This document shows positions 1 to 10,691 of a stretch of DNA of 46,446 bases, one piece after another. The notes beneath the pieces were generated by a model. It was not told the origin of the DNA. It ran no database searches and saw only the letters and a program-made list of their open reading frames with translations. The number at the start of each line of letters is the position of its first letter. The first letter of the stretch is position 1. This DNA comes from Verrucomicrobiaceae bacterium. Its GTDB lineage: Bacteria; Pseudomonadota; Gammaproteobacteria; Pseudomonadales; CAMLJR01. The stretch covers positions 1 to 46,446 of the forward strand of contig JAQGNY010000052.1 of assembly GCA_028293825.1 (NCBI GenBank), in the 5' to 3' direction. The translations under genes and the position numbers were made by a program.

Positions 1-1953
1 TATGGCACCAAAGATTACCGCAGCGTGGAAGGCGCCGTTAACTTCCCGATCATCGAAAATAAATTGGCGATGCGTATCGCAGGCCAAGTTCGTCGCGGTG
101 ACGGTCTAAATAAAAACATCAGCGGCGGGGCAGACTTCGACAACGTTCATACGAATAGCTACCGTATTTCTTTGCTGTGGCAACCGACCGACAAAATTGA
201 AAACACCACGGTGTGGGATCATTTTCAGGCCGATGAAACCGCATCGATGCTGAGTTTGTTCCGTATAAATGAGCCGGCGCTTGCAGGCTTGGTGAAAGGG
301 TACAACGCCGCTTTCGGGCCTTCGCTGGTTGGTAATCAGGTAGATGCAGGTACGCGCGCGCAATTTGCTGCGGCTCAAGCAGCGGGCTTTCATGCAGGTG
401 CTTCCGATGTGGATGGCGGTTTCGCAAAACGTCATTCGTACGGCGTTTCAAACGACACATCAATCGATCTTGGTTTCGGAACTCTGCGCAATATTTTCGG
501 TTTCCGTCGGCACGATTCCGATGAGCTGATTAACACCCCAGGCACGGGGCCGATGACGGTGAATCTGGGACCAACTACCTTCCCATTTATTTTCTACCAT
601 GCCTCTGCTGTGCGTTCCCGTACCTACCTGTCCGACGAGGTTCAATTGTTCGGCACTGCATTCGACGACAAGCTCGACTGGATTGCCGGCCTGTTCTACA
701 ACGATGACAAAGCTAAAGATCCTAACGGAAGTCAGAGCGATCGCTTTCGTGTAGTGGGTCTGACCCCGTTGCCAACGTTCGTGTCTGCAAATGTCGAGAA
801 CAAAAACAAGGCTGTGTTTGCGCAGCTGGGTTTAGATATTTCAGATTGGGCGCTTGACGGTATGAAAGTGACCGCAGGTGGTCGCTGGAGTAAGGATGAA
901 GTTAATGCATGTGGCGGCGGAAATGCCACGCATTACATGTCCGAGAGTGAGTGCGAGGATGTTTCAAAAAATGGCTTCCCCGGCTCGACTAAACCGATCA
1001 ACACCGACGGAACTGGTATCACCAAAACTGACGATATCGCCGGCAGTTTTACTTTGGGTCTGGATTGGCAAATCACACCTGACACCCTGGTGTATGTAGC
1101 GCATCGCCGTGGCTATCGCGGTGTAGCTGCCAATACACCTACTTTTGAAACTGCGTACACCACCGGCGGTAGCCCGGCCCAAGTTGCTGCGCAAGGCTTT
1201 ACGGTTCCCTGCACGCCGGGCGGCGCGGTAAGTGATTGTCCTAACCTGTTACCGTTTCAATCGACTAAGCCTGAAACGCTTACCGACTGGGAAGTGGGCG
1301 TCAAAAACGATTGGAATATCGGCGATATTAAAGGGCGTATAAACGTTGCTGCGTTTCAGACCGATTATAAAAATGCGGTGCAGTTCATCAACGTCGTAAG
1401 CCTTAGCGGTATTCCTTCTTCAGCGCCAGATCTGCCGACCAACTCATCGGTTGGTGTCAATGCAGCGAATTTGACGATCAAAGGTGTTGAAGCTGATTTA
1501 ACTGTTATCCCCGTTCCGAGCCTTACATTAACGCTGTCGGGATCGTACGTGGATCAAACAGTTGATTCTGTTAGCTCTCCGTCCAGCTTTATTAAGCTAT
1601 CGAAAGACGAGATTACACTCCCAAGTCCAAAGTTCTCCGGTACTTTTGCGTTTAATTGGACGCTGCCAGTGAATCCGCTGGATGGAGATCTCGTCCTTAA
1701 CGGCGATTACTACCACACCGACAAGTTCAGTGGTCAAGGTGGTGAAAACCTGCCGGGATACGATATTGCCAACTTCCGTTTAAGCTGGAATGGAATTGCC
1801 AAAACGCGTCTTGATGTCGCCGCCTATGTTAAGAATGCGTTCGACGAAGAGTACTACTCCTCACCTTCGGTATTGCTGAGCGTGTTTCCCGTTAGCACGG
1901 CGCTTCCGGGTGATCCGCGCACTGTGGGTGTAGAGGCAACCTACCGCTTCTAA
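1..1953 (+). CDS. TonB-dependent receptor, 5'-truncated by window edge
   Basis: The frame is already open at base 1, so the first 650 codons seen are the middle and C-terminal part of a longer outer-membrane receptor. The first residues (YGTKDYRSVEGAVNFPI) look like the plug-to-barrel junction typical of this family, followed by strands such as TPDTLVYVAHRRGYRG, the PETLTDWEVGVKNDW barrel motif and a C-terminal phenylalanine (GVEATYRF) for BamA-dependent insertion. Such receptors import siderophores, vitamins or oligosaccharides using TonB energy. The signal peptide, TonB box and most of the plug lie outside the window, so substrate and regulation cannot be read. The internal GTG at 25 is not a credible start. 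A strong terminator follows. Confidence 0.9.
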   Translation, partial: YGTKDYRSVEGAVNFPIIENKLAMRIAGQVRRGDGLNKNISGGADFDNVHTNSYRISLLWQPTDKIENTTVWDHFQADETASMLSLFRINEPALAGLVKGYNAAFGPSLVGNQVDAGTRAQFAAAQAAGFHAGASDVDGGFAKRHSYGVSNDTSIDLGFGTLRNIFGFRRHDSDELINTPGTGPMTVNLGPTTFPFIFYHASAVRSRTYLSDEVQLFGTAFDDKLDWIAGLFYNDDKAKDPNGSQSDRFRVVGLTPLPTFVSANVENKNKAVFAQLGLDISDWALDGMKVTAGGRWSKDEVNACGGGNATHYMSESECEDVSKNGFPGSTKPINTDGTGITKTDDIAGSFTLGLDWQITPDTLVYVAHRRGYRGVAANTPTFETAYTTGGSPAQVAAQGFTVPCTPGGAVSDCPNLLPFQSTKPETLTDWEVGVKNDWNIGDIKGRINVAAFQTDYKNAVQFINVVSLSGIPSSAPDLPTNSSVGVNAANLTIKGVEADLTVIPVPSLTLTLSGSYVDQTVDSVSSPSSFIKLSKDEITLPSPKFSGTFAFNWTLPVNPLDGDLVLNGDYYHTDKFSGQGGENLPGYDIANFRLSWNGIAKTRLDVAAYVKNAFDEEYYSSPSVLLSVFPVSTALPGDPRTVGVEATYRF

Positions 1954-2035
1954 ATATGAGTAGCTGAGGGTTCGAAGGAGCCCTCAAAGCAGCAGAGCAA
2001 TTCTGTCGCTTTGAAAATGAAATGATAAAGAAAAT

Positions 2036-2071
2036 AAAAACCCGAATCGCGAAAGTGCTTCGGGTTTTTTT
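2036..2071 (+). terminator. Rho-independent terminator after TonB receptor gene
   Basis: CCCGAA (2041-2046) pairs with TTCGGG (2059-2064), preceded by an A-run and followed by seven T. The A/T flanks extend the stem and make it usable from both sides, fitting its place between the receptor gene and the convergent rnfB-like gene. A second hairpin without a T-run, TGAGGG/CCCTCA (1965-1986), lies just downstream of the receptor stop codon. Confidence 0.85.
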
Positions 2072-2140
2072 ATCTAAAACATTTTTCTCGCTCTTTGAAA
2101 GATAAGGGCGCCGAAAACGCCAAGAACTTTATAGCGATAG

Positions 2141-2776
2141 TTAGCTGCGATCAGAAGAAGCTGGGGCGAGCGCTGATTTTTTCGCTTTCGCACGCGCGAT
2201 AGCGTCGCGTACCTCATCTAATTTGCTTTTAGGCTTTAACGTCTCTGTGGTTTTACTTTCAAGCTTTTGTTTGCGCGATGCGCGAAGCTTTTCGCGCTGC
2301 TCGGCTATGCGTTGCAGTCTACTGTTGCGCGCAAGCAAGCGGGTTTTGTAATGCATCGGCTTGTCGAGCTGATCGGAAATCGCGGGCAGCATATCGATGC
2401 AATCGACCGGGCACGGATCGACACACAAATTGCAGCCGGTGCATTCATCGATAATAACGGTATGCATATGTTTGGCTGCGCCGAGAATTGCGTCGACCGG
2501 GCAGGCGTCAATGCATTTGGTGCAGCCGATACATTCTTCTTCGCGAATAAACGCAACCGTTTTTGGTTTAGTGATGCCATCGAGCGGCAAAATATCGCGC
2601 TGTAAAAAAGCCGCGAGTGCAACGATGGTTTTATCGCCGCCGGGCGGGCAGCGATTGATCGGTTCGCCTTTGGCTATCGCTTCAGCATAAGGGCGACAGC
2701 CCGGGTGGCCGCAGTCGCCGCATTGGGTTTGCGGCAGCAAATTGTCGATTGCTTCGATAGTGTCTATTAATTCCAT
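2141..2776 (-). CDS. RnfB-like polyferredoxin lacking the membrane anchor
   Basis: 211 residues. An RnfB-type iron-sulfur domain comes first, with Cys19, Cys22, Cys27 and Cys43 (CX2CX4CX15C). Two bacterial ferredoxin [4Fe-4S] motifs follow, [16 protein letters not shown] and [16 protein letters not shown], then a Lys/Arg-rich tail of about 75 residues. Canonical RnfB/RsxB starts with a transmembrane helix that docks it to the Rnf membrane complex. Here the protein starts at [11 protein letters not shown], and the open frame upstream of 2776 contains no hydrophobic segment. No rnfA, C, D, G or E gene is adjacent. It is probably a soluble electron carrier of the RnfB family; its partner cannot be deduced. 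The gene lies 133 bp downstream of metG on the same strand. Confidence 0.85.
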   Translation of the reverse strand: MELIDTIEAIDNLLPQTQCGDCGHPGCRPYAEAIAKGEPINRCPPGGDKTIVALAAFLQRDILPLDGITKPKTVAFIREEECIGCTKCIDACPVDAILGAAKHMHTVIIDECTGCNLCVDPCPVDCIDMLPAISDQLDKPMHYKTRLLARNSRLQRIAEQREKLRASRKQKLESKTTETLKPKSKLDEVRDAIARAKAKKSALAPASSDRS

Positions 2777-2909
2777 CGGAGTGCTGTCGCCGTTGTGCGA
2801 GAAAATAATAGTGAAGCGTGATTTTTTTCCAACGTAACCGCACGCGTAAGAGTTTTCACGGTGGCGTTATTGAAAGCTTCAAGCACCACAAATTGTCCTC
2901 GCCGCCAGA

Positions 2910-5066
2910 TTATTTCACTTTCATGCCGGGGGTGGCGCCGCTATCCGGTGACAGCAGGAATATGTCTTTTCCACCGGGCCCTGCTGCTAATACCATGCCT
3001 TCGCTCATGCCGAATTTCATTTTGCGCGGCGCGAGATTGGCTACCACAACCGTAAGTTTTCCAATCAACTGTTCGGGCCGATAGGCGGATTTAATACCGG
3101 CAAAAACCTGTCGATTTTCCTCGCCGAGATCGAGCGACAGCTTCAATAATTTATCCGCGCCTTCAACATGTTCGGCCGAGATTATTTTCGCGATACGCAA
3201 ATCGATTTTCGAAAAATCGTCAATGGAGATTATTTCGGCTTTTTCTTCCACAGCTTTTGCTTCCGGTTTTGCGTCAGGTTGTGTAGGTGTGGCTTGCAGC
3301 GAATCACGATTGGCGGCGACTAAAGCATCGATTTGTTTTTGCTCGATGCGAGTCATCAAATGTTTGTATTCGTTAATTTGGTGGTCTGCGGATAGCAGCC
3401 TTTTCGCATCGGCCCACTTCAATTCGGGAATATTTAAGAACTTTTCAACACTTGCTACAAGTGTCGGCAAAATCGGCTTTAAATAAATGCTTAGCAAGCG
3501 AAACATGTTAATTGCATTCGTGCATACCCAGTGCAAATTTTGAATATTGCTGGGCTGATCGGCGATGGTTTTTGCAATCTTCCATGGCTCTGCGCTATTT
3601 ACGAATTGATTAACTTCGTCGGCAAGGCTCATAACTTCGCGCAGAGCAAAGCCGTAATCTCTCTGCTCATACATCTTCTCTAAAACTTCTGAGTGCGCCT
3701 GAAGTCGGTCTATAGGATAAATGGGTTCGCCCCCGCTCAACTTGCCATCGAATAATTTGGTAATAAATCCCGCGCACCGACTCGCAATATTGATGTACTT
3801 CCCCACCAAATCCGAATTCACACGCGCGATGAAATCTTCCAGATTGAGGTCGATATCTTCCATCGTGCCGTTCAGCTTCGCGGCGAAATAATAGCGCAGC
3901 CATTCTGGATTTAATCCGGCGTCGATATACGATTGCGCGGTGATAAAGGTACCGCGGCTTTTCGACATTTTTGCGCCGTCGACGGTAAGAAAGCCGTGCG
4001 CGTTGATCTGTGTCGGTGTGCGATAGCCAGAGTTTTCCAGCATTGCCGGCCAGAACAGCGCGTGAAAATACAGAATGTCTTTACCGATAAAATGCACCAT
4101 CTCGGTGTTTTCAGTTTTTGCTTTTGCAGCATCGAGAAAAGCGCTTTCATCGATTTCTATGCCGAGCGCTTTTTGCTTCTGCACATAATTGCGAAAGCTG
4201 CCGAAGTAACCGACCGGCGCATCGAGCCATACGTAAAAGAATTTATTGTCGGTGCCGGGGATTTTAAAACCAAAGTACGGCGCGTCGCGCGAAATATCCC
4301 AATCGGATAAGCCGGCGGTAAACCATTCGTCGAGTTTATTCGCCGCTTCGTTTTGCAGCTTGCCTGGCTCGCGGGTGAATTCGCGAAGAAATTGCTCGCA
4401 GCGGTTATCGGATAATTTAAAGAAATAATGTTCCGATGCTTTGCGAATTGGTGCGGCGCCGGAAACCACCGAGTACGCATTTTTTAAATCGGTGGGCGCA
4501 TAGGTCGAGCCGCATACTTCGCACGAATCGCCGTACTGATCTTTCGCGCCGCACTTGGGGCATTCGCCTTTGATAAAGCGGTCCGGCAAAAACATTTCTT
4601 TAACCGGATCGTAAAATTGTTCCACCTCGCGCCGCGCGATTAAATCGGCTGCTTCGAGTTTGCTGTAAACGTCTTTGCAGAATGTTTCGTTTTCCGCCGA
4701 ATCGGTTTCGTAGTAATTATCGAAACTGATGTGAAAGCCGCCGAGCAAATTTTCATCGCGCAAATTTGGATTGGCCGGGTTGCTGGCGATCCATTGTTGC
4801 TGCGCATCGAGGCCGCCGAAGAAATCCCGGGTGTGATCTTTTAATACGTTTTCCACCAACGCGCGCGGCGTCAGTCCTTCCTTTTCCGCCCGCAACATAA
4901 TCGGCGTGCCGTGTTGATCGTCGGCGCCGACGTAATGCACTTCATGCCCCTGCATCCGTTGAAAGCGCACCCAGATATCGGTCTGAATATATTCGACCAG
5001 ATGACCGAGGTGAATCGCGCCGTTGGCGTAGGGCAGCGCGCTGGTGACGAGAATGCGGCGGGACAT
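2910..5066 (-). CDS. metG: Methionyl-tRNA synthetase
   Basis: 718 residues, the usual length for the long bacterial dimeric form. It charges tRNA-Met with methionine. Visible signatures are the class I HIGH-type motif in [14 protein letters not shown] near the N-terminus, a zinc knuckle with two CXXC pairs ([18 protein letters not shown]), the KMSKS loop ([11 protein letters not shown]), and a C-terminal OB-fold tRNA-binding domain beginning near [14 protein letters not shown]. The open frame runs upstream to 5252, but the ATG at 5066 gives the family N-terminus [16 protein letters not shown] and has an AAGGA ribosome binding site. The gene is divergent from mrp across a 126-bp intergenic region, a common arrangement in gammaproteobacteria. 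Confidence 0.97.
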   Translation of the reverse strand: MSRRILVTSALPYANGAIHLGHLVEYIQTDIWVRFQRMQGHEVHYVGADDQHGTPIMLRAEKEGLTPRALVENVLKDHTRDFFGGLDAQQQWIASNPANPNLRDENLLGGFHISFDNYYETDSAENETFCKDVYSKLEAADLIARREVEQFYDPVKEMFLPDRFIKGECPKCGAKDQYGDSCEVCGSTYAPTDLKNAYSVVSGAAPIRKASEHYFFKLSDNRCEQFLREFTREPGKLQNEAANKLDEWFTAGLSDWDISRDAPYFGFKIPGTDNKFFYVWLDAPVGYFGSFRNYVQKQKALGIEIDESAFLDAAKAKTENTEMVHFIGKDILYFHALFWPAMLENSGYRTPTQINAHGFLTVDGAKMSKSRGTFITAQSYIDAGLNPEWLRYYFAAKLNGTMEDIDLNLEDFIARVNSDLVGKYINIASRCAGFITKLFDGKLSGGEPIYPIDRLQAHSEVLEKMYEQRDYGFALREVMSLADEVNQFVNSAEPWKIAKTIADQPSNIQNLHWVCTNAINMFRLLSIYLKPILPTLVASVEKFLNIPELKWADAKRLLSADHQINEYKHLMTRIEQKQIDALVAANRDSLQATPTQPDAKPEAKAVEEKAEIISIDDFSKIDLRIAKIISAEHVEGADKLLKLSLDLGEENRQVFAGIKSAYRPEQLIGKLTVVVANLAPRKMKFGMSEGMVLAAGPGGKDIFLLSPDSGATPGMKVK

Positions 5067-5099
5067 AAATTTCCTTGAAATAAGCGGGTTTTTTAAAAC

Positions 5100-5128
5100 T
5101 TGGGAAGTCGTGGAAGGGGCGATACTAT
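5100..5128 (+). promoter_or_regulatory. Candidate sigma70 promoter for mrp
   Basis: TTGGGA (5100-5105) and TACTAT (5123-5128) are separated by exactly 17 bp in the metG-mrp divergent region, 65 bp before the mrp start. Read by eye only. Confidence 0.45.
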
Positions 5129-5192
5129 AGCGCACCTCGGGGTTCGGCCCAACCGGCGACCCGTTGCGATCCAGCCTTCTGCAGGAGTTTTC

Positions 5193-6290
5193 ATGTCCGC
5201 GTTTACTCGCACCCAAGTTGAACAAGCACTGCGCGCATGGCGCGATCCGCATCTGGATAAAGATTTATTGCTGACCGGCGCGCTGCGCGATATCGCGATC
5301 GACGGCGAGCATATTCGCATTGCGGTAACGCTGGGTTATGCGGCCGCTAGCGTTAAGGCGCAGTTGATCGGCGAAATCGCCGCCGCTGTGCAGAAGCAAT
5401 TGCCGGGCAGCCAGGTCGAGGTCACTCTCGATTGGCAGATCGAGGCGGCGAAAGCGCAACAAAATCTACCAAATATGCAGCACGTGAAAAACATCGTGGC
5501 GGTTGCCTCGGGCAAAGGTGGCGTCGGCAAATCGACGACCGCGGTAAATCTCGCGCTGGGACTGGCTGCCGAGGGCGCCCGCGTCGGTTTGCTCGACGCC
5601 GATATTTACGGTCCCAGCCTGCCGCTGATGTTGGGCGTGGCGGAAGATACGCGGCCGGCACAGCGCGGTTCGCAAATGCTGGAGCCAATTGCTGCACACG
5701 GCCTGCAAACCATGTCGATCGGCTATTTGCTGACAGAAAATACGCCGGTGGTATGGCGTGGGCCGATGGTCAGCGGCGCGTTACAGCAGCTGCTCAATCA
5801 AACGGCGTGGGAAGATTTGGATTACCTGATTATCGATCTGCCGCCGGGCACCGGCGATATTCAACTGACGCTCGCGCAAAAAGTGCCGGTTGCCGGCGCG
5901 GTGATCGTAACTACGCCGCAGGATATTGCGCTGCTCGATGCGAAAAAAGGTATCGAGATGTTTCGCAAAGTCGATGTGCCGGTGCTCGGTATTGTCGAAA
6001 ACATGGCGGTGCATATCTGCTCGAATTGCGGTCATGCCGATCATTTATTCGGTGAGGGCGGCGGTGAAAAAATTGCGACCGAATACGGCGCGCCATTGCT
6101 CGGTTCGCTGCCGCTAGCGCGATCGATCCGCGAGCAGGCCGATAGCGGTAATCCCACCGTCGCTGCCGAACCCAACGGACCAGTCGCCGCAATTTATCGT
6201 GATATCGCGCGCCGTATGGCCGCGCATTTGGCATTGCGCGCGCAGCAGCAGGGCAATCCATTTCCCAATATTGTTATCAAGAATGACTAA
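5193..6290 (+). CDS. mrp: Mrp/ApbC iron-sulfur cluster carrier ATPase
   Basis: 365 residues. An N-terminal MIP18/DUF59-type domain of about 90 residues is followed by a ParA-like P-loop ATPase. The deviant Walker A is GKGGVGKST, then LLDADIYGP, and a CXXC pair ([11 protein letters not shown]) that bridges the [4Fe-4S] cluster between subunits of the dimer. Proteins of this family bind clusters and pass them to apo-proteins in the cytosol. The ATG at 5193 was chosen because it is preceded by CAGGAG at good spacing and starts the family N-terminus; the frame is open further upstream. Neighbours metG and dcd match the usual gammaproteobacterial context. Confidence 0.95.
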   Translation: MSAFTRTQVEQALRAWRDPHLDKDLLLTGALRDIAIDGEHIRIAVTLGYAAASVKAQLIGEIAAAVQKQLPGSQVEVTLDWQIEAAKAQQNLPNMQHVKNIVAVASGKGGVGKSTTAVNLALGLAAEGARVGLLDADIYGPSLPLMLGVAEDTRPAQRGSQMLEPIAAHGLQTMSIGYLLTENTPVVWRGPMVSGALQQLLNQTAWEDLDYLIIDLPPGTGDIQLTLAQKVPVAGAVIVTTPQDIALLDAKKGIEMFRKVDVPVLGIVENMAVHICSNCGHADHLFGEGGGEKIATEYGAPLLGSLPLARSIREQADSGNPTVAAEPNGPVAAIYRDIARRMAAHLALRAQQQGNPFPNIVIKND

Positions 6291-6386
6291 GCAGTAACGT
6301 CGAACGCGCGTATAGAAATCGCCGCGCACTAAACGATTGTTAAGTTTTAATCAGCGCATCGAGCAACAAGCGACGAGGAATTTGCA

Positions 6387-6953
6387 GTGAGTATCAAATC
6401 AGATAATTGGATTCGTAGAATGGCGGCGGCGGAAGGAATGATCGAGCCATTCGAGCCGGGGCAAGTGCGCGAGAGCGGCGGCAATCGAATTATTTCCTAC
6501 GGTACATCGAGTTACGGTTACGACGTGCGCTGCGCCGATGAATTTAAAATTTTCACTAACGTGCATTCGGCGACGGTCGATCCGAAAAATTTCGATGAAA
6601 AAAGTTTTGTCGATATCAAAGGCGAGTTCTGCATTATTCCGCCTAACAGTTTCGCGCTGGCGCGCACGGTCGAATATTTCCGTATCCCACGTTCCGTGCT
6701 AACGATTTGTTTGGGCAAATCCACGTACGCGCGTTGCGGCATTATCGTCAACGTCACACCGCTGGAACCGGAATGGGAGGGGCACGTCACGCTGGAGTTT
6801 TCCAACACGACCAATCTGCCGGCAAAAATTTATGCCAACGAAGGCGTCGCGCAAATGCTGTTTTTTGAATCCGACGAAGTGTGTGCAACCAGCTATAAAG
6901 ATCGCGGTGGAAAATATCAGGGGCAGCGCGGCGTTACATTGCCAAGGACTTAA
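6387..6953 (+). CDS. dcd: dCTP deaminase
   Basis: 188 residues, exactly the usual length. It deaminates dCTP to dUTP, which feeds dTMP synthesis after dUTPase. The central trimer active-site stretch is intact: [20 protein letters not shown] carries the substrate-binding Ser/Arg and the catalytic Glu, followed by [19 protein letters not shown] and a Gln in GVAQMLFF. The start is a GTG with GAGGAA upstream. It lies 96 bp after mrp in the same direction and may be co-transcribed. A terminator-like hairpin follows about 70 bp after the stop. Confidence 0.97.
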   Translation: MSIKSDNWIRRMAAAEGMIEPFEPGQVRESGGNRIISYGTSSYGYDVRCADEFKIFTNVHSATVDPKNFDEKSFVDIKGEFCIIPPNSFALARTVEYFRIPRSVLTICLGKSTYARCGIIVNVTPLEPEWEGHVTLEFSNTTNLPAKIYANEGVAQMLFFESDEVCATSYKDRGGKYQGQRGVTLPRT

Positions 6954-7019
6954 ATTGCGGCCCATTCAAAACGCCGGCTACAAAGTGTACGGAATCTACT
7001 CAATGTCAGAATAAATAAT

Positions 7020-7046
7020 GCGAGGCATGCGCCTCGCGTTATTTTT
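7020..7046 (+). terminator. Bidirectional terminator between dcd and the DUF3108 gene
   Basis: Perfect 7-bp stem GCGAGGC/GCCTCGC (7020-7026 and 7031-7037) with an ATGC loop, followed by GTTATTTTTA on the plus strand and AT-rich sequence on the other side. It sits between convergent genes. Confidence 0.7.
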
Positions 7047-7087
7047 AGCTCAACTGTTTTCTAGTTCAACACAGAGCTCAACGACTT

Positions 7088-7795
7088 TTATTTACCGGTG
7101 ACGGCTTTATCGCCAACAGTCGCCTTCACCAATTTCAACGTATACAAATCATCTTTATCGTATTGATCGATACGCACGATCAAACAGCTCCAATCCGCTG
7201 CCAACCAAATTTCCGTCGGTTTGCCGTCTTGTTTATCCGGGCGAAATTGGCGCAGGTGAATCGTGTTCAGCGTGCCCACTTCGGTTTTGAGCGTGTCCTT
7301 TCCAATCAGCTCGACGCGATAGGTTTTCAGGCGATTGCGGTCGACCAAATCGAAATTGTCGCCGGCGTATTTATCCAGACTCGCGCACACGTTTAATTGC
7401 AGTTGCAGCTGATAGCTGAGCTTGTCGTACGCATTCGGCGTTAATGGCACAACGGCTTGATTGACGGCGTTGGTCACCGAATTATTCGACCAATCGAACG
7501 TTAGTGCCTGGCTTTTGTTTTTGCTGAAAGGATTGTCGAAATTGTAATTAGCCGCTTTGACGTGCGCATTCTGGAAAGTAAACGTCGCATTTTCGTTGAT
7601 GTCGAAATTCATCACGTGCGCGTTGCTTTGTACTTTCCATTGATTGTTCGGCAGCGCTTCCAATTTGCGTTCGCCACGCGCCGATAAAAAACCGTAACTG
7701 GTTTCGTAAATGGCGGAAAACGGTTTCAAGTCGGCGGCGTTAGCCAGCGCTGCGCAGCTCATCAATAAAGCGGCGATTAATTTGCGTTTTAGCAT
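7088..7795 (-). CDS. DUF3108 periplasmic protein
   Basis: 235 residues with a clear Sec signal peptide (MLKRKLIAALLMSCAALANA, then ADLKPFSAIY). The body matches my recollection of the DUF3108 family: short beta-strand segments, FDWSNNSVTN, LSYQLQLQLNV, and the terminal part PTEIWLAADWSCLIVRIDQ. Function is unknown; members are predicted exported lipid-binding-like barrels. The open frame extends to 7888, but the ATG at 7795 begins the signal peptide. The start is 4 bp after the purN stop, so it is very probably translated from the purM-purN transcript, a conserved pseudomonad-type arrangement. Confidence 0.85.
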   Translation of the reverse strand: MLKRKLIAALLMSCAALANAADLKPFSAIYETSYGFLSARGERKLEALPNNQWKVQSNAHVMNFDINENATFTFQNAHVKAANYNFDNPFSKNKSQALTFDWSNNSVTNAVNQAVVPLTPNAYDKLSYQLQLQLNVCASLDKYAGDNFDLVDRNRLKTYRVELIGKDTLKTEVGTLNTIHLRQFRPDKQDGKPTEIWLAADWSCLIVRIDQYDKDDLYTLKLVKATVGDKAVTGK

Positions 7796-7799
7796 TTGT

Positions 7800-8450
7800 T
7801 TAATCCTGATAAATAAAACCAGTATTTGGCAATGGCGCGCCGTCGAGAACAGCGCGGTCGTTGTAGAGCTGCACGCGATTTTCGGCAAACCATTGCGCGG
7901 CTTGCGGATAAATACGGTGCTCGACCTGTAATACGCGCGCCGCTATTTGTTCGGCGTTGTCGCCTGCGAGTATCGGTACACGCGCCTGTAAAATTGCCGG
8001 ACCGCCATCGAGTTGTTCGGTAACGAAATGCACGGTGGCGCCAGCTGCATTGTCGCCGGCATCAAGCGCGCGTTGATGCGTATGCAAGCCCGGGTATTTC
8101 GGCAGCAGTGAAGGATGAATGTTCAATAATTTACCGGCGAAGGGTCGCAAAAAAGCCGGCGTTAATATGCGCATGAAGCCGGCGAGAATGACGAGATCGG
8201 GTCGATAACTTTGCACGCGTGCGCACAGTTCGATATCGAATTGTTCGCGCGTCGCAAATTGTGTGTGATCGATTATTTCAGTCGGAATATTCGCCGCTTG
8301 CGCGCGTTGTAAGCCGGTCGCGCTGGCTTTATTGGTAACGACGCCGACGATGCTGGCGCGCAATTCACCGCGCGCGATGCTATCGATAAATGCCTGCAGG
8401 TTTGAGCCGCTGCCGGAGATCAACACTACCAGGCGGCACACTTCAGGCAT
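7800..8450 (-). CDS. purN: Phosphoribosylglycinamide formyltransferase 1 (GART)
   Basis: 216 residues. It transfers a formyl group from 10-formyl-THF to GAR in purine synthesis. Seen: the N-terminal phosphate-binding loop ([13 protein letters not shown]), the catalytic Asn/His motif [14 protein letters not shown], and the catalytic Asp in EQLDGGPAI. The ATG at 8450 overlaps the end of purM by 8 bp, so the two are translationally coupled. The frame is open further upstream inside purM, but family alignment supports [15 protein letters not shown] as the N-terminus. Confidence 0.96.
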   Translation of the reverse strand: MPEVCRLVVLISGSGSNLQAFIDSIARGELRASIVGVVTNKASATGLQRAQAANIPTEIIDHTQFATREQFDIELCARVQSYRPDLVILAGFMRILTPAFLRPFAGKLLNIHPSLLPKYPGLHTHQRALDAGDNAAGATVHFVTEQLDGGPAILQARVPILAGDNAEQIAARVLQVEHRIYPQAAQWFAENRVQLYNDRAVLDGAPLPNTGFIYQD

Positions 8451-9501
8451 TGGTGCGCAAACCGAGTAACTGCACTTGTTCTTCGTCGGCGGCGCGGGCG
8501 GCAATCGAACCGATCACAAACGGTGCTTCGCCTTGAGCGCGCAGTTGTTGCAGCGCTTGCTCCTGCTGTTCGACCGGTACACAGATCACCATGCCGACGC
8601 CGCAGTTAAACGTGCGATACATTTCGCGCGCATCGACACCACCTTGTTGTTCCAGCCAATCGAAAATAGCCGGGCGCTGATACGAAGCGAGATCGATCAC
8701 CGCTTTGGCGTTGTCGGCGAGCACGCGCGGCAGATTTTCCAGCAAGCCGCCGCCGGTGATGTGACACAGCGATTTCACTGTGCTGGTTTTCATCAGCGCC
8801 AATAGCGGTTTGACGTAGATGCGCGTCGGCATCATTAACGCCTGCGCGATGGTGGTGTCGCCGAGCGTTTGCTGTAAATCGGCGTTGCTGACTTCGATAA
8901 TTTTGCGAATCAGCGAATAGCCGTTCGAGTGCGGGCCGGACGATGGCAGTGCGATCAGCACATCGCCCGCGATCACTTTGCTGCCGTCGATGATTTCCGA
9001 TTTTTCGACGACGCCGACCGAAAAGCCGGCCAGATCGTAGTCGTCGCCTTCGTACATGCCGGGCATTTCAGCGGTTTCGCCGCCGACCAAGGCGCAGCCG
9101 GCCAGTTCGCAGCCGCGGCCAATGCCGGTGATCACTTGCTCGGCGGTGTCGACATTGAGACGACCGGTGGCGTAGTAATCGAGGAAAAACAGCGGCTCCG
9201 CGCCGGCGACAACCAGGTCGTTGACGCACATCGCGACCAAGTCGATGCCGATGGTATCGTGAATGCCGAGCTGCATTGCCAGCCGCAGTTTGGTGCCGAC
9301 GCCGTCGGTGCCGGAAACCAGCACCGGCTCGCGATAGCCTTTCGGCAATTCGCACAGCGCGCCGAAACCGCCCAGTCCGCCCAGCACTTCCGGGCGCCGC
9401 GTACGTTTGGCGACGCCTTTGATGCGTTCGACCAGGGCGTCGCCCGCGTCGATGTCAACGCCGGCGTCTTTATAGCTAAGCGAGGGGCGGGGGTCGGTCA
9501 T
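8443..9501 (-). CDS. purM: Phosphoribosylformylglycinamidine cyclo-ligase (AIR synthetase)
   Basis: 352 residues. It closes the imidazole ring of FGAM to AIR with ATP. The N-terminal part shows [34 protein letters not shown] and [14 protein letters not shown]; later [26 protein letters not shown], the glycine-rich [19 protein letters not shown] and [15 protein letters not shown]. The ATG at 9501 begins [14 protein letters not shown]; about 118 upstream codons are open but not family-like. It overlaps purN and is divergent from the DUF2066 gene. Confidence 0.97.
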   Translation of the reverse strand: MTDPRPSLSYKDAGVDIDAGDALVERIKGVAKRTRRPEVLGGLGGFGALCELPKGYREPVLVSGTDGVGTKLRLAMQLGIHDTIGIDLVAMCVNDLVVAGAEPLFFLDYYATGRLNVDTAEQVITGIGRGCELAGCALVGGETAEMPGMYEGDDYDLAGFSVGVVEKSEIIDGSKVIAGDVLIALPSSGPHSNGYSLIRKIIEVSNADLQQTLGDTTIAQALMMPTRIYVKPLLALMKTSTVKSLCHITGGGLLENLPRVLADNAKAVIDLASYQRPAIFDWLEQQGGVDAREMYRTFNCGVGMVICVPVEQQEQALQQLRAQGEAPFVIGSIAARAADEEQVQLLGLRTNA

Positions 9502-9637
9502 GGGTAGGGTTCCGGCGCTGAGGGATTTTTGGGGAGCGCCATTGTACAGGCAACGCCCGGTCTTAACATCTCGGCGTAAGCGCTGGGCTGATGCGATATT
9601 GGCAATTACAATGCAGGCCTGATCCGAGGAGAGTGCA

Positions 9638-10690
9638 ATGGCGTCGCGATGGCTACGTTTGATGGGCCTGCTGACTGTTTTATGCGCCGCGAGTTTTGCG
9701 GTGCGTGCGGAAGTGGTGCCGGATTTATACGCCGTCAGCGTGCCGGTGTCGGGGCAAAACGCGCCGGAATTGCAGCGCGCGGCGGCCAGCGGCCTGCGTG
9801 AATTGGTGGTTCGCATCAGCGGTCGCAGCGATGCCGAGAACAATCCCGCGCTCACCGCGGCGTTGGCCTCGGCCGATCGCTATCTCGAGCAATACCGCTA
9901 CGAACGCAATTCGGCGAGCGATGCCGGCGGCGCGCCGTGGCTGGCGCAACTGCGCTTTAGCGTCGGCCCGGTCGAACAATTGCTGCGCGGCGCAGGGCTG
10001 CCGATTTGGGGTGCCAATCGACCGGCGCTTCAGCTGTGGCTGGTTGCCGATGACGGCAAAACGCGGCGCTTCGTCGAGGAGGGCGATGCCGTTATCGGCG
10101 CGTCTATTCGCCAGCAAGCGCAGCGTCGCGGTGTGACGATTCGATTTCCGAAAACCTTTGCCGGCGTTTCGACCGACGATGTGATGCAGCTAAACAGCGC
10201 GAAAATCCAGGCCAGCGCGCCGCCGCAACACGGTGAAATACCGTTACTCGGTCAGCTCGCATCGAGCAATGGCGCCTCGTGGAAAAGCCGCTTGGCATTG
10301 ACGACAGGAGCGCAAACGGTGAGCGCTGAAAACGATGGCGCTACCTTGGCGGAAGCATTACGGCCGAGCATCGATAAGTTGATCGACGGTCTTTCGGCGC
10401 AGTACGCATCGGTGGCAAGCGCGGCGGCGGAAGGTGTTTCGCTGCGTGTGTCTGGTATAGAAACTTTCGATGATTACACCGCGCTGCTCAATTATTTGAG
10501 TCGGCTGGCTGCGGTTAAAAGCGCAAATCCAACCCAGGTTGTTAACAACGAGGTTGTTGTGCAGCTGAAAATTCAGGGCAGCATCGAGCAATTAATGCGG
10601 CAATTTGCGCTGGAAAGCCGACTTACGCCAGTGGACGCAACGGCGATGGCAGCGCCGTTACTGTATCGCTGGACGGCGCCGCGAGGCTGA
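9638..10690 (+). CDS. DUF2066 exported protein
   Basis: 350 residues, with a signal peptide ([18 protein letters not shown]) followed by [19 protein letters not shown]. The family segments [16 protein letters not shown] and [20 protein letters not shown], and the fixed place between divergent purM and downstream hda, identify DUF2066. Function is unknown. A GAGGAGAG ribosome binding site precedes the ATG. The stop is one base before the hda start, so the two genes are almost certainly co-translated. Confidence 0.85.
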   Translation: MASRWLRLMGLLTVLCAASFAVRAEVVPDLYAVSVPVSGQNAPELQRAAASGLRELVVRISGRSDAENNPALTAALASADRYLEQYRYERNSASDAGGAPWLAQLRFSVGPVEQLLRGAGLPIWGANRPALQLWLVADDGKTRRFVEEGDAVIGASIRQQAQRRGVTIRFPKTFAGVSTDDVMQLNSAKIQASAPPQHGEIPLLGQLASSNGASWKSRLALTTGAQTVSAENDGATLAEALRPSIDKLIDGLSAQYASVASAAAEGVSLRVSGIETFDDYTALLNYLSRLAAVKSANPTQVVNNEVVVQLKIQGSIEQLMRQFALESRLTPVDATAMAAPLLYRWTAPRG

Positions 10691-10691
10691 T

